Shown piece after piece: positions 42,629 through 51,429 of a stretch of 64,000 bases of DNA. Made by a program: the position numbers and the translations under genes. This stretch comes from Maricaulis sp047308265 (GTDB lineage: Bacteria; Pseudomonadota; Alphaproteobacteria; Caulobacterales; Maricaulaceae), in assembly GCF_047308265.1 (NCBI RefSeq), contig NZ_JBKQWY010000003.1:248001-312000 (forward strand), given 5' to 3'. Every line of letters starts with the position of its first letter. Positions within the stretch are counted from its first letter, which is position 1. Under the pieces are notes generated by a model. It had not been told where the DNA came from and did not search any database. It saw nothing but the letters and a program-made list of their open reading frames with translations.

Positions 42629-42658
42629 AAAAAAATACGGCCCCGGAGACCGGGGCCG
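42629..42658 (-). terminator. Intrinsic terminator after the ferritin-like protein gene
   Basis: A 9-bp stem CGGCCCCGG/CCGGGGCCG (42638-42646 and 42650-42658) with an AGA loop, followed on the minus strand by a T tract (complement of 42629-42635). Confidence 0.9.
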
Positions 42659-42698
42659 CATGCCGTGCTGCAACCTGTGGGCAGATTGCGGAAGGAAA

Positions 42699-43790
42699 CT
42701 ACTCGGCCTGACCGGCCACAGCGTGCACATAGGCCGTGCGCACATCCATTGTGCCCGCCTCGTCCATGCGCTTGGCGATTTCCTCATCCTGCCGCGCCAG
42801 CTCGTCGAGATCCTGGTCCGCGTAGTGAATGACACCCATATCCTGATAGGCCGCCTGGATGCGATCACCCCACAACCCGATATCCTTGACCACAGGCACG
42901 ATGCGCTGAAAGAGCAGCGTCCGGTAGAGCTTCATCATGTCGGACTGGTCGACCCATTCCACACACTGATCCACCGGCAGTCCCAGAACCTCGAAGCTTT
43001 CCTTGGCCGTGAAGCGGTCACGCATGTGGTAACAGGCCTCGACCAGGAATTCCTCGCGTTCATCGCGCTCCTTGGATGTCAGGTGCGGGTAATAATCACG
43101 CAGTGACAGCCGACCGAAGGCCACATGGCGAGCCTCGTCCTCCATCACATAGGCGTTCACCATTTTGGCCAACGGGTTCTGGGCGATATCGCGAATAGTG
43201 CCAAACGCGGCCAGGGCCAGACCTTCAATCACCACCTGCATGGCCAGATAGGTCATATCCCAGCGACTGTCCTGCAAGGCCTGATCCACAAGCGTCTTGA
43301 GCGGATGGGTCATGGGATAGGCGACACCAAATTTGGTGAGCAGCTTGTTGTAAGCCTCCACATGCCGCGCCTCATCCATCACTTGGGTCGAGGCATAAAA
43401 CTTGGCATCCAGATCAGGCACCTGCTGGACAATCTTGGCCGCGCAGATCAGGGCCGCCTGTTCTCCCTGCATGAACTGGGAAATATTCCAGGCCTGACCA
43501 TGACGGCGCGCCTCGCGCTTCTCGTCCTTGGTCATTTTCTCCCACATGGGCGAACCGAACAGCGCATTGGCCTCGTCCGGCATTTCCATCGGGTTTTCAA
43601 AATCGAGTTCTAAGTCCCAGTCGATGCGATTGACCGCATCCCACTGCATGTCTTTGCCCTTTTGATAGAGATGCATGAGCGTCGTTCGACCCTCATCATA
43701 CTCCCAGTCAAAGGTAGCATCGAATTCCTGTGGAACCGACCAAGTCTTGTCGATATCCGGCAGCGGATAAAGCTCGCGGAGCGTACCCAT
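42699..43790 (-). CDS. Ferritin-like diiron oxidase/oxygenase family protein
   Basis: 363 aa, helical. Two diiron half sites can be seen: Glu110 (in GEQAAL) with Glu140-Ala-Arg-His143, and Glu189 (in EGLALAAF) with Glu219-Ala-Arg-His222. That is the ferritin-like/R2-like pattern of AurF-type N-oxygenases, ribonucleotide reductase R2-like oxidases and stearoyl-ACP-desaturase-like proteins; the neighbourhood, not the sequence, would favour an oxidase acting on a hydrophobic substrate. Monocistronic, with a strong terminator downstream. Substrate unknown. Confidence 0.8.
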   Translation of the reverse strand: MGTLRELYPLPDIDKTWSVPQEFDATFDWEYDEGRTTLMHLYQKGKDMQWDAVNRIDWDLELDFENPMEMPDEANALFGSPMWEKMTKDEKREARRHGQAWNISQFMQGEQAALICAAKIVQQVPDLDAKFYASTQVMDEARHVEAYNKLLTKFGVAYPMTHPLKTLVDQALQDSRWDMTYLAMQVVIEGLALAAFGTIRDIAQNPLAKMVNAYVMEDEARHVAFGRLSLRDYYPHLTSKERDEREEFLVEACYHMRDRFTAKESFEVLGLPVDQCVEWVDQSDMMKLYRTLLFQRIVPVVKDIGLWGDRIQAAYQDMGVIHYADQDLDELARQDEEIAKRMDEAGTMDVRTAYVHAVAGQAE

Positions 43791-44014
43791 AGCGCTATGA
43801 CCTCCCCAGGTGCAGCCTATCTTTCCTCGACGCCGGGCTCTTTTGAGCCAGAGCTCTATAGTGCGGGGACACCGGTATGGTCCGGCTGGGTCCGACCGCG
43901 ATCGGCTCTGTAAACAGCGTTCACTTCGTTACCGTGCGTCAATTCAATGACGCTGGCAAGCCTTAAGACGCCGATCATTCGAAAAAAGTGAAAGCGACTC
44001 GCCTTTTGTCGCGG

Positions 44015-44041
44015 CCCGAAAACCCGGCCTATTCGGCCGGG
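44015..44041 (-). terminator. Terminator overlapping the stop codon of the fatty acid hydroxylase gene
   Basis: CCCGGCC (44023-44029) and GGCCGGG (44035-44041) form a 7-bp stem; on the minus strand it is followed by TTTT (complement of 44019-44022). The stop codon (44029-44031) falls at the arm/loop border, so the last codons form the 5' arm. Confidence 0.75.
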
Positions 44042-44976
44042 CTTTGACCGGGATCGGTCTGGGGATCCTTGACCGCCTGTTTTTGCTGCCAGCGGCTGAG
44101 GATCTGTCGGGAGGTATCGCGCGATCCGTCATGGGACCAGCCCGGCGGCGCCAGAAGATAGAGGAGTTTGGCCTTCAGCGTCGGTGCGCGGTTGATGTCC
44201 TGGATGATGCCGAGCCATTCATGCACGCTGATCACCAGCGGATTATACGTGCCGAGGTTTTTAACCACGCCATACCGGCAGGCCTCATGCTCCAGCTCAG
44301 GCTGGAACGTGCCAAACATCTTGTCCCATACGATGAAAATCCCCGCATAATTGCGGTCCAGATAGATCGGATTGGTCGCATGATGGACCCGGTGGTGCGA
44401 CGGCGTATTCATGACAGCCTCGAACCAAGACGGACATTTACCCACCGCTTCGGTATGGATCCAGAACTGATAGATCAGATTGAGTGCCCCCACCGTGGCA
44501 ATCACCAGGGGGTGGAAACCGATGAGAATCAGGATCGAGCCCAGCCACATCCATTTCAGGGTCAGGACCGAGAACCAGGGCTGACGCAGGGCAGTGGTCA
44601 GATTGTAGTGCTGGGAGGAGTGGTGCACCACGTGATCCGCCCAGAACCATCGTACGGTATGGGCAAAGCGGTGCGACCAGTAATACACAAAATCATCCAA
44701 CACGAGCGCCACCGGCCAGACCCACCAGGCAAAGCCGATATCAAAGACGTGGAATTCATAGACCACAAAGAACCAGGCCGTGGTCAATCCGCCGAACACC
44801 ACGCTGGCAACCGTATTGCCCAGCCCCATCACCAGGCTGGCGGCGCTGTCATGGGGTTCGAACCGGGCCCGGCCCGAGATCTTGCCATAAATCATCTCAG
44901 CAAAGATGAGGATGGTGAACACGGGAATGGCCCAGTAAATGGGTTTGAAGCTTTCCAGCCACACAGGTACGTCCAT
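44029..44976 (-). CDS. Fatty acid hydroxylase / sterol desaturase superfamily membrane protein
   Basis: 315 aa, integral membrane diiron enzyme. Histidine boxes: HRFAH at 102-106, HVVHHSSQH at 115-123, and HHRVHH at 194-199, which bind two irons in this superfamily. Four or so transmembrane helices lie around residues 12-30, 58-75, 84-100 and 143-165. The family adds hydroxyl groups or double bonds to sterols, carotenoids, fatty acids or ether lipids with O2. GGAGGG lies 7 bases before ATG, inside the end of the upstream 139-aa gene, so the two are coupled. Confidence 0.9.
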   Translation of the reverse strand: MDVPVWLESFKPIYWAIPVFTILIFAEMIYGKISGRARFEPHDSAASLVMGLGNTVASVVFGGLTTAWFFVVYEFHVFDIGFAWWVWPVALVLDDFVYYWSHRFAHTVRWFWADHVVHHSSQHYNLTTALRQPWFSVLTLKWMWLGSILILIGFHPLVIATVGALNLIYQFWIHTEAVGKCPSWFEAVMNTPSHHRVHHATNPIYLDRNYAGIFIVWDKMFGTFQPELEHEACRYGVVKNLGTYNPLVISVHEWLGIIQDINRAPTLKAKLLYLLAPPGWSHDGSRDTSRQILSRWQQKQAVKDPQTDPGQSPAE

Positions 44977-44979
44977 CAC

Positions 44980-45399
44980 TCAGCCCTCCTGCAAGTCGTT
45001 GAGGCGATCGGCCCACTGCCGTGCCAGGCGCGTCTGTCCCATCGGAATATCGACAGGGGCAAAGGTAAAGTCTTTCAGGCTGAGGCGCACACCACCCTGC
45101 CCGTCCAGACGTGCTGAACGCACCATGCCGGGCACAAGATAGCGGATCACCACATCACTGCCACGCGCGACCAGAAGCCCCAGGCGTTCGCCATTGCGCT
45201 CCTCCACCAGGGCCGAGCGCCCATCAACCGCGAGAATGCCCTCGCCGGGCTGAAAACCGACCGCGTCAATATCCAGCCGGTGCGCCGCATCGTCCAGAGA
45301 GACGATCTCCGCGGGCCGGAAGGGTTTGAGGTAGATATTGGCCACAACCATCGCCGCTATGCCCGCGACCGAGCCGGCGAGGATCAGCAGAAACACCAT
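44980..45399 (-). CDS. Unknown membrane-anchored small protein
   Basis: 139 aa, not recognised. One N-terminal transmembrane helix (3-24, FLLILAGSVAGIAAMVVANIYL) is followed by a beta-rich soluble domain facing the periplasm or cytosol. ATG 45399 with GGAG upstream is preferred; an upstream in-frame start at 45429 adds an arginine-rich stretch. It is immediately upstream of the fatty acid hydroxylase gene (3 bases between stop and next ATG), so it may be an accessory factor. It starts just downstream of the TonB receptor terminator. Confidence 0.6.
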   Translation of the reverse strand: MVFLLILAGSVAGIAAMVVANIYLKPFRPAEIVSLDDAAHRLDIDAVGFQPGEGILAVDGRSALVEERNGERLGLLVARGSDVVIRYLVPGMVRSARLDGQGGVRLSLKDFTFAPVDIPMGQTRLARQWADRLNDLQEG

Positions 45400-45427
45400 G
45401 TTGCGCTCCCTGATTGCGCTTCGAGAC

Positions 45428-45462
45428 AAACAAGAAGGGCGAAGGCTAACCAGCCTTCGCCC
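45428..45462 (-). terminator. Intrinsic terminator after the large TonB receptor gene
   Basis: A perfect 11-bp stem GGGCGAAGGCT/AGCCTTCGCCC (45437-45447 and 45452-45462) with a 4-base loop, followed on the minus strand by TTCTTGTTTG. Confidence 0.85.
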
Positions 45463-45489
45463 CTCAAATCTAGTCCTAAAGGACGTGAC

Positions 45490-48249
45490 CTAGCCGCGCA
45501 GGCGCAGGGTCAGGCCGTAGGTGCGCGGATCACCCGGGTAAACGTTGTAGGACGTGCCCAGGTAACCGACGGACGGGAAACCGCCCTTGGTGTACTCTTC
45601 TTCGAAGAGGTTCCGGCCCCACAGCTGGACTTCCCAGCTGCCGGTTTCCGAACCCAGTCCGACAGACGCGTTGAACAGCGAGAAACCTTCCTGGTTGGCG
45701 ATGTCACGCGGGTCTTGCGTCGTGGTGTGCGCAAACTCGGAAGTGTAGTTGTATTCGCCGCGCAGATAGCCTTCCAGACCATCGCCGATCGGACGCATAT
45801 ACGTACCGGTCAAAGAGGCGACAAATTCCGAGTTACCCCGGTCCACACCGTTGAAGTTGTTGAACGATCCGAAGATACCGGCATTGTTCGTCCGCTCATT
45901 GCCCGGCAGACAGCTGGCGAAGAACGGATCCGTCGGGTCATAGACCGGCGTGCCATCCACACCGACATCCGGGCACGGCGCGAACTCGTATTCGCCGTAC
46001 TTGTTGTCGATCAGGTAGGTGAAACCACCGGTGAAGAACAGCTCATCGGTCGGGGCCCAGGAGCCTTCGAACTCGATACCGCTGACTTCGATCGATCCGG
46101 CATTTTCGAGCGCAAAACCATTGCCCACGAAATTGTTCGACTGGAAGTCGGTGATTTCCTGATTGAAGTAGGTGATCGCGTAGACAAACGTGTTGTCGAA
46201 CAGCGCACCCTTGGCACCCACTTCGAAAGCCTCGGCGGTTTCTTCTTCAAACTCGAAGAAGCCGGTGAAGGCGGCGTTGGTGGAAACGTTGAAACCACCC
46301 GGCTTGTAGCCCGTGGAGTAGCTGGCATAGAGGTTCAGCGTGTCCGAAACATCATACGAGAAGATGATGCTGCCGGAGAAATTGCTGTCGCTACGCTCCG
46401 TCGGGAAGCTCGCGGAGCTGACCGGCGGGAAGTTCTGGAAGGCTTCAAAGCCCAGCAGCGGGTTGAAGGCCGTACCTGCCAGGGCCGCAGGAAGCGGATT
46501 GGCCGGATTGATCGGCGTACCGTCCGGATACAGGGTCAGACCCTGTTGCAGCAGCAGGATCGGAACGAGATAACCACAGGCATCGCCACCCACGAGCGCA
46601 AACGCAGCCGGATCACACGAGCCGGTGGACGCCGCCCCCGGAATACCCAGCAGGGCCGGGTCGACGAGACGCAGGTCACGAGCCAGGTCACGGAAGGAGA
46701 AGGTCGAGATCGGATCAGGCTGGTTGATGTTCGCCGTCATCTCTTTGTCTTCTTCCGAGTAACGACCACCCACCGTGATGGTGAACTGGTCATTCACATG
46801 GAAGTCGAACTGGGCGAAGGCCGACCAGGACTCGGTGTCATACTGATACTGCTCGCCCACCAGACCGTGTGTCGTTGCGATGAAGCCTTCGGCCGGGGTT
46901 GTCGGCAGAGCTGCATTGCCCGACGGCAGCGGTGCAAAACCGCCCACGCCCGCGGCATTGTTCAGGTTGAGGAAGAGCTCCAGCAGATCCACACCGCCCT
47001 GGCCGGAATTCGGGCCGAAGAAAGCGTCGATCAGCGTCTGTGCGGCCGGATCCGCTGCGGAGGCCGCATCGAAGAAGGCCCGCGCATCCGCGCCATACGG
47101 CGTGGTGTTGGAGTATTCCAGCTCGTTTTTGTAGAAAAACGCACCGGCCATCCAGTCGATCCGGTTGTCACCCACAGAGGTGATGCGGAATTCCTGGGTG
47201 AAGCTGTCATAGGCATTGCCGATGTCACGTGTGGACACAAGATCCAGGTCAGAGAAGTCGGCGTCGAAAATCGCATCTTCATCATACTGGCGGAAGGCCG
47301 TGATGGAGGTCAGCGTGAAGTTCTCGAAATCATGATCGATCTGGGCCGAGATACCGCTGGTCGTGAGATCCGTGTTGACCAGGCCATCAATGGCGATCTG
47401 CTCGTCGAACGGATCCGCCGGCAGAGCCGTACCGCCCAATCCGGACAGGGCCGCAAGGTCGACCGGGTCATAGGAGCCGAACGGTGCCGCACAGCAATTC
47501 TCATCGATATTGCCATAGTCCGCGATCACCCGGACAACCGTGTTATCACCCGGCGTCCACAGCAGCTGGGCGCGCGTATTCCAGCGATCACGATTGTTCA
47601 GCTCGGTGACCTGGGCGCTCGGAGAGACGTTTTCGAGGAAACCGTCATTCTGGTTGACCGTGCCGTCAATGCGGAAGGCGACCGTGTCGGACAGCGGACC
47701 CGTATACGTGCCCTTGGCAATGCGGGTGCCGTAATTGCCGATGGTGAATTCGGTATCCCAGCTGGATTCGAATTCCGGTTCCTTAGTCACGAAGCTGACC
47801 ACACCACCCGGCGTGTTCCGACCGAACAGGGTGGATTGGGGACCGCGGATTACCTCGACACGCTCCATGGAGAGCAGGTCATTGATCGCGGCACCGGCAC
47901 GCGGGCGATACACGCCATCGACGAAGACGCCGACGGACGGCTCAAGGCCCGGGTTGAAGCTCGATGTACCGATCCCGCGCAGCGAGAATTCGGTGTTCGT
48001 GGAGGCGGCAAACTCAGCCACGCGCAGAGACGGAACGAGCGTCATCAGGTCTGCGGCATCGCGGATCTGAGATTGTTCGATCTGTGCATCGGTCACAACC
48101 GCCACAGAAACCGGAGTTTCCTGCAGGGTTTGTTCCCGCTTCTGGGTGGTGACGGTGATCGTTTCGATCTGGGCAAAAGCGCTGGTCGTAAAGAGACCAG
48201 TCACCAAGGCCGTCGTGGCAAGCACGGCGCCTTTCTTGAACATTTTCAT
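45490..48249 (-). CDS. Large TonB-dependent receptor
   Basis: 919-aa outer membrane transporter. Signal peptide (about 25 residues, ends SAFAQ); TonB box ETITVTTQKR; plug with VPSLRV, SLRGIG, VGVFVDGVYRPR and MERVEVIRGPQSTLFGRNTPGGVVSFVTK; long barrel ending with TYGLTLRLRG. The plug pattern (TLQETPVSVAV..., RGIGTSSFNPG) is of the large sphingomonad/caulobacter-type family that imports sugars, terpenoids or aromatic oligomers, not classical siderophore receptors. ATG 48249 has GGGGAG 4 bases upstream. Divergent from the hydrolase/GMC/aldehyde dehydrogenase/SDR operon, with which it probably shares substrate. Confidence 0.92.
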   Translation of the reverse strand: MKMFKKGAVLATTALVTGLFTTSAFAQIETITVTTQKREQTLQETPVSVAVVTDAQIEQSQIRDAADLMTLVPSLRVAEFAASTNTEFSLRGIGTSSFNPGLEPSVGVFVDGVYRPRAGAAINDLLSMERVEVIRGPQSTLFGRNTPGGVVSFVTKEPEFESSWDTEFTIGNYGTRIAKGTYTGPLSDTVAFRIDGTVNQNDGFLENVSPSAQVTELNNRDRWNTRAQLLWTPGDNTVVRVIADYGNIDENCCAAPFGSYDPVDLAALSGLGGTALPADPFDEQIAIDGLVNTDLTTSGISAQIDHDFENFTLTSITAFRQYDEDAIFDADFSDLDLVSTRDIGNAYDSFTQEFRITSVGDNRIDWMAGAFFYKNELEYSNTTPYGADARAFFDAASAADPAAQTLIDAFFGPNSGQGGVDLLELFLNLNNAAGVGGFAPLPSGNAALPTTPAEGFIATTHGLVGEQYQYDTESWSAFAQFDFHVNDQFTITVGGRYSEEDKEMTANINQPDPISTFSFRDLARDLRLVDPALLGIPGAASTGSCDPAAFALVGGDACGYLVPILLLQQGLTLYPDGTPINPANPLPAALAGTAFNPLLGFEAFQNFPPVSSASFPTERSDSNFSGSIIFSYDVSDTLNLYASYSTGYKPGGFNVSTNAAFTGFFEFEEETAEAFEVGAKGALFDNTFVYAITYFNQEITDFQSNNFVGNGFALENAGSIEVSGIEFEGSWAPTDELFFTGGFTYLIDNKYGEYEFAPCPDVGVDGTPVYDPTDPFFASCLPGNERTNNAGIFGSFNNFNGVDRGNSEFVASLTGTYMRPIGDGLEGYLRGEYNYTSEFAHTTTQDPRDIANQEGFSLFNASVGLGSETGSWEVQLWGRNLFEEEYTKGGFPSVGYLGTSYNVYPGDPRTYGLTLRLRG

Positions 48250-48507
48250 ATTTTCTCCCCTCATTTTCGCGGGTTTTTCTACCAACCTAATCCGCGATTT
48301 GTGGCCTATTATGACCGTTGTGCAAACCGCGTGTCAGCCCGTTTTTGTCAATTTCGCAAAAATCGCAACAGGTCTGATGCATGGATACCTCACTTATAAA
48401 TATCCACGTCTTCTTAATCAGCCCTCTTTTCTCAGCTCCATTGAATAGATAACCTGCGCGGTAAACACTGTTCAAAAAAGCGGCCAAAGAGCCGGTTGGG
48501 GAGAAAA

Positions 48508-49809
48508 ATGCGCAATATTATCATTGGCTTGGTCGCTATTTTGGTGAGCCTGGCGCTGGCCGGCGCAGGCTGGTTCTATCGCCCGTGGTCGGAATATTCT
48601 CCGGCGGAAATCCAGCGGGCCACACAGCCTGACGCGATGATGGCCAGCTTCCGGTCCATGCGGGACATCTTCCCCTACAGAACGATTCGCACGGGCGAAA
48701 ACCCGCAGAACTTGCCGGAAAACACGGTTAACGCGACCGTTTCTTACGCCTGGGACGGAACGACCAAGACTGTTGAAGACTGGTTGCTCGAATCAGATTC
48801 CAGCGGGCTTGTGGTCCTTCATAACGGCGAGATTGTTCACGAGACCTATGTGCATGGTAGCGATGCCCTCACCCACAACACCTCCTGGTCGGTGGGCAAG
48901 AGTTATGTGGCCACCCTCATCGCCATGGCGATGCATGACGGTCTGATCGATAATCTCGACCAGATGGCGGGCGAATTCGCGCCCCAGTTTGCCGGGACGG
49001 ATTATGGCAATACCAGCCTGCGCCATCTGCTGATGATGTCGGCCGGTGTGGACTTCAATGAAAACTATGCCGACCCCGACAGTGATATCCGCGAACTGTT
49101 TCTCGGCACGCATATTTTTGGCCGGGATGTCGACACCATGGTCGCCGCCGTCGAGCGCGACCGCGCGCCCGGTGAAGACCTTCACTACGTGTCCGCCAAC
49201 ACCCACGTCCTCTCCGCAGTGGTGCGCGCGGTCTATGATGACACCCTGGCGGCCATTGTGGAACGCAAGATCTGGCAACCCCTGGGCATGGTCGAGCCGG
49301 CCGAGTGGAACCAGAACATCGCAGGTCCGCGCGGCAAGGCGATCGGCTATTGCTGTCTCAACGCGACAACCCGGGACTATGCCCGTTTCGGGCAGTTTTA
49401 CCTGCAAGATGGCGTGTGGGATGGCGAGCGCCATCTGCCCGAAGGCTGGGTTCGCCAGGCGACCCGGCCCAATGCGGACTTCCAGGAAGCAGGGCCCGAC
49501 AGTGTTTATCAGGGACGCGGTTACGGTCTCCATTTCTGGGTGCCCGAGGGTCATGATGGCGAGTATTTCATGGCGGGCGTCTATGGCCAGTATGTCTGGG
49601 TGGATGAACGCCGCAATATCGTGATCGCGCGAAACGCCGCCGACCAGGCCTGGGGCCGTCGCACGGCCGAAAGCTTTGCCGCGATGCGGGCCCTTGCCGC
49701 GCATTATGGCGACACGCCGCCCATCCCCGACGCAGACACACGCGAAAACACCGAGAGCGAGACTGTGACCGAGAGCGACACTGGGACGGAGAGTGATAAT
49801 GGCGAATAA
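48508..49809 (+). CDS. Membrane-anchored or exported serine hydrolase (6-aminohexanoate-dimer hydrolase/beta-lactamase-like)
   Basis: 433 aa. An N-terminal hydrophobic helix (3-23) is an uncleaved anchor or signal. Ser128-Val-Gly-Lys131 in SWSVGKS is the SxxK pair; LLMMSAGVDF, DLHYVSANTHVLS and the GYGLHFWVPEG segment follow NylB/EstB-like hydrolases. It should cleave an ester or amide outside the cytoplasm. The C-terminal tail is a repetitive Thr/Glu/Ser/Asp stretch with no role evident. GGGGAG lies 4 bases before ATG; the gene overlaps the GMC oxidoreductase by 11 bases. Opens a four-gene operon. Confidence 0.87.
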   Translation: MRNIIIGLVAILVSLALAGAGWFYRPWSEYSPAEIQRATQPDAMMASFRSMRDIFPYRTIRTGENPQNLPENTVNATVSYAWDGTTKTVEDWLLESDSSGLVVLHNGEIVHETYVHGSDALTHNTSWSVGKSYVATLIAMAMHDGLIDNLDQMAGEFAPQFAGTDYGNTSLRHLLMMSAGVDFNENYADPDSDIRELFLGTHIFGRDVDTMVAAVERDRAPGEDLHYVSANTHVLSAVVRAVYDDTLAAIVERKIWQPLGMVEPAEWNQNIAGPRGKAIGYCCLNATTRDYARFGQFYLQDGVWDGERHLPEGWVRQATRPNADFQEAGPDSVYQGRGYGLHFWVPEGHDGEYFMAGVYGQYVWVDERRNIVIARNAADQAWGRRTAESFAAMRALAAHYGDTPPIPDADTRENTESETVTESDTGTESDNGE

Positions 49810-51403
49810 GGCGTACGACTTCATCGTCTGCGGGGCGGGTTCGGCGGGATGCACCGTCGCGGAACGTCTCACGCGCAATCGCGATCACAGTGTTCTGGTG
49901 CTGGAAGCTGGCGGATCAGACAACAGCCCCATCATCCGCACGCCCATGCTGCTGCAATTCGCCGTGACGGGGGAGCAGTTCAATTGGGGCTATTGGACCG
50001 AGCCCCAGGCCGAGCTCAAGAACCGCAAGCTTCTCTGGCCGCGCGGCAAGACCCTGGGCGGGTCCTCCTCCATCAATGCCATGCATTACATGCGCGGTGC
50101 GAAGGAGAACTATGATGAGTGGGAAAGCGCCTATGGCGCCGAAGGCTGGAACTGGGACACCGCCCTGCCCGCCTTCAAGGAGGTCCAGCACCAGACCCGC
50201 GGCGCCTCGGATCTGCATGGCGAAGGCGGTCCGCTCTGGGTCTCCGATATCGAGCCCTTAAACCCGTTGACCGAGGCCTTTTTCAAGGCGGGCGACCAGC
50301 TCCAGTATCGCCGTAACTCCGATTTCAACGGTGAACAGCAGGAGGGGTTCGGCCCCTATCAGGTGACCCAGAAAGAGGGCAAGCGCTGCAGTGCGGCCGA
50401 CGCCTTCCTCCGCCCGGCCCTCGATCGCGAGAATTGCCATGTGCAGACCGGCGCGATGGTACGGCGTGTGGTGCTGGAAAACGGACGCGCCACCGGTGTG
50501 GAGGTCGAGATCGATGGCCAGGTCGAGGTTATCGACGCCCGCAAGGAGGTCATCCTGTCCGGCGGAGCCATCAACTCGCCGCAGACCCTGCTCCTGTCCG
50601 GCATCGGTCCGGCCAATGAATTGCGTGAGGACGGTGTCGCGGTCGAACAGGATCTGGCCGGTGTCGGCAAGAATCTGCAAGACCATCTCGACGTGACCGC
50701 CCAGCAATGGACGCAGTCCGCCACCTCGATCGGCAATTCCCTGCGCTCCATTCCCAGCCATCTGTATATGGTCGCCCGCTGGGCCCTGCGCGGTGATGGT
50801 CCCTTTACGGTCAATCCGGTCCAGGGCGGTGCCTTCATTCGTTCAGCCTATGCCGAGGATTTGCCGGACCTGCAGCTGGTCTTCATTCCTGCCATTTCCA
50901 ATCCGCACGGGCTGGAAAAGGCCTGGGGTCATGGTGTGACCTTACACGTCTGCCAGCTCTACCCGCGCAGCCGGGGCGAGATCCGCTTGCGCACAACCGA
51001 TCCCAATGATCATCCGATCATCCAGCCGCATTATTGTTCTGACCCGTATGATCTGGACGTCATGGCCGATGGCCTGTCGAAAGTGCGCGACATCCTCAAC
51101 GCCCCCGCCTTCGATTATGATCGCAAGGCCGAACGTTATCCAACAGCCGACAAGACATCGCGCGCCGACCTTGTCGAGGATGTCCGCGAGCGGGCCGAGA
51201 CGCTGTATCACCCCACATCCACCTGTGCGATGGGGTCGGGCGATATGGCCGTGACCGACAGTGCCTGCCGCGTTCGCGGTGTGGAGGGGCTGCGTGTCAT
51301 CGATGCGTCAGTCATGCCGCGCCTGGTCGGCGGCAATACAAACGCTCCGACCATTATGATTGCAACACGGGCTGCGGCGATGATCGCCGAGGCCCACGCC
51401 TGA
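49799..51403 (+). CDS. GMC-family alcohol dehydrogenase (choline dehydrogenase/AlkJ-like)
   Basis: 534 aa, FAD flavoprotein. The ADP-binding motif DFIVCGAGSAGC is at 7-18, the GMC signature GKTLGGSSSINAMHYMRGA follows, and the catalytic His lies in the C-terminal HPTSTCAMG and the following NTNAPTIMIATRAA region. Members oxidise aliphatic or aromatic alcohols to aldehydes. It overlaps the hydrolase gene upstream and is followed after 26 bases by an aldehyde dehydrogenase, so the likely role is alcohol to aldehyde in the pathway. Confidence 0.92.
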   Translation: MANKAYDFIVCGAGSAGCTVAERLTRNRDHSVLVLEAGGSDNSPIIRTPMLLQFAVTGEQFNWGYWTEPQAELKNRKLLWPRGKTLGGSSSINAMHYMRGAKENYDEWESAYGAEGWNWDTALPAFKEVQHQTRGASDLHGEGGPLWVSDIEPLNPLTEAFFKAGDQLQYRRNSDFNGEQQEGFGPYQVTQKEGKRCSAADAFLRPALDRENCHVQTGAMVRRVVLENGRATGVEVEIDGQVEVIDARKEVILSGGAINSPQTLLLSGIGPANELREDGVAVEQDLAGVGKNLQDHLDVTAQQWTQSATSIGNSLRSIPSHLYMVARWALRGDGPFTVNPVQGGAFIRSAYAEDLPDLQLVFIPAISNPHGLEKAWGHGVTLHVCQLYPRSRGEIRLRTTDPNDHPIIQPHYCSDPYDLDVMADGLSKVRDILNAPAFDYDRKAERYPTADKTSRADLVEDVRERAETLYHPTSTCAMGSGDMAVTDSACRVRGVEGLRVIDASVMPRLVGGNTNAPTIMIATRAAAMIAEAHA

Positions 51404-51429
51404 CCCCGCGCCGGACAAGGAGGCCCGTC

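Noticed and set aside
45280..48399. A 1039-codon open frame on the plus strand
   Set aside because: It is fully antisense to the large TonB receptor, whose signal peptide, plug and barrel motifs are unmistakable; the plus-strand translation is Arg/Gly-rich and lacks any motif. Codon-position GC bias explains such mirror frames.
48250..48507. Possible operator in the divergent gap between the large TonB receptor and the hydrolase operon
   Set aside because: Only a 5-bp GGATA/TATCC dyad and AT-rich stretches were found; no convincing palindrome.
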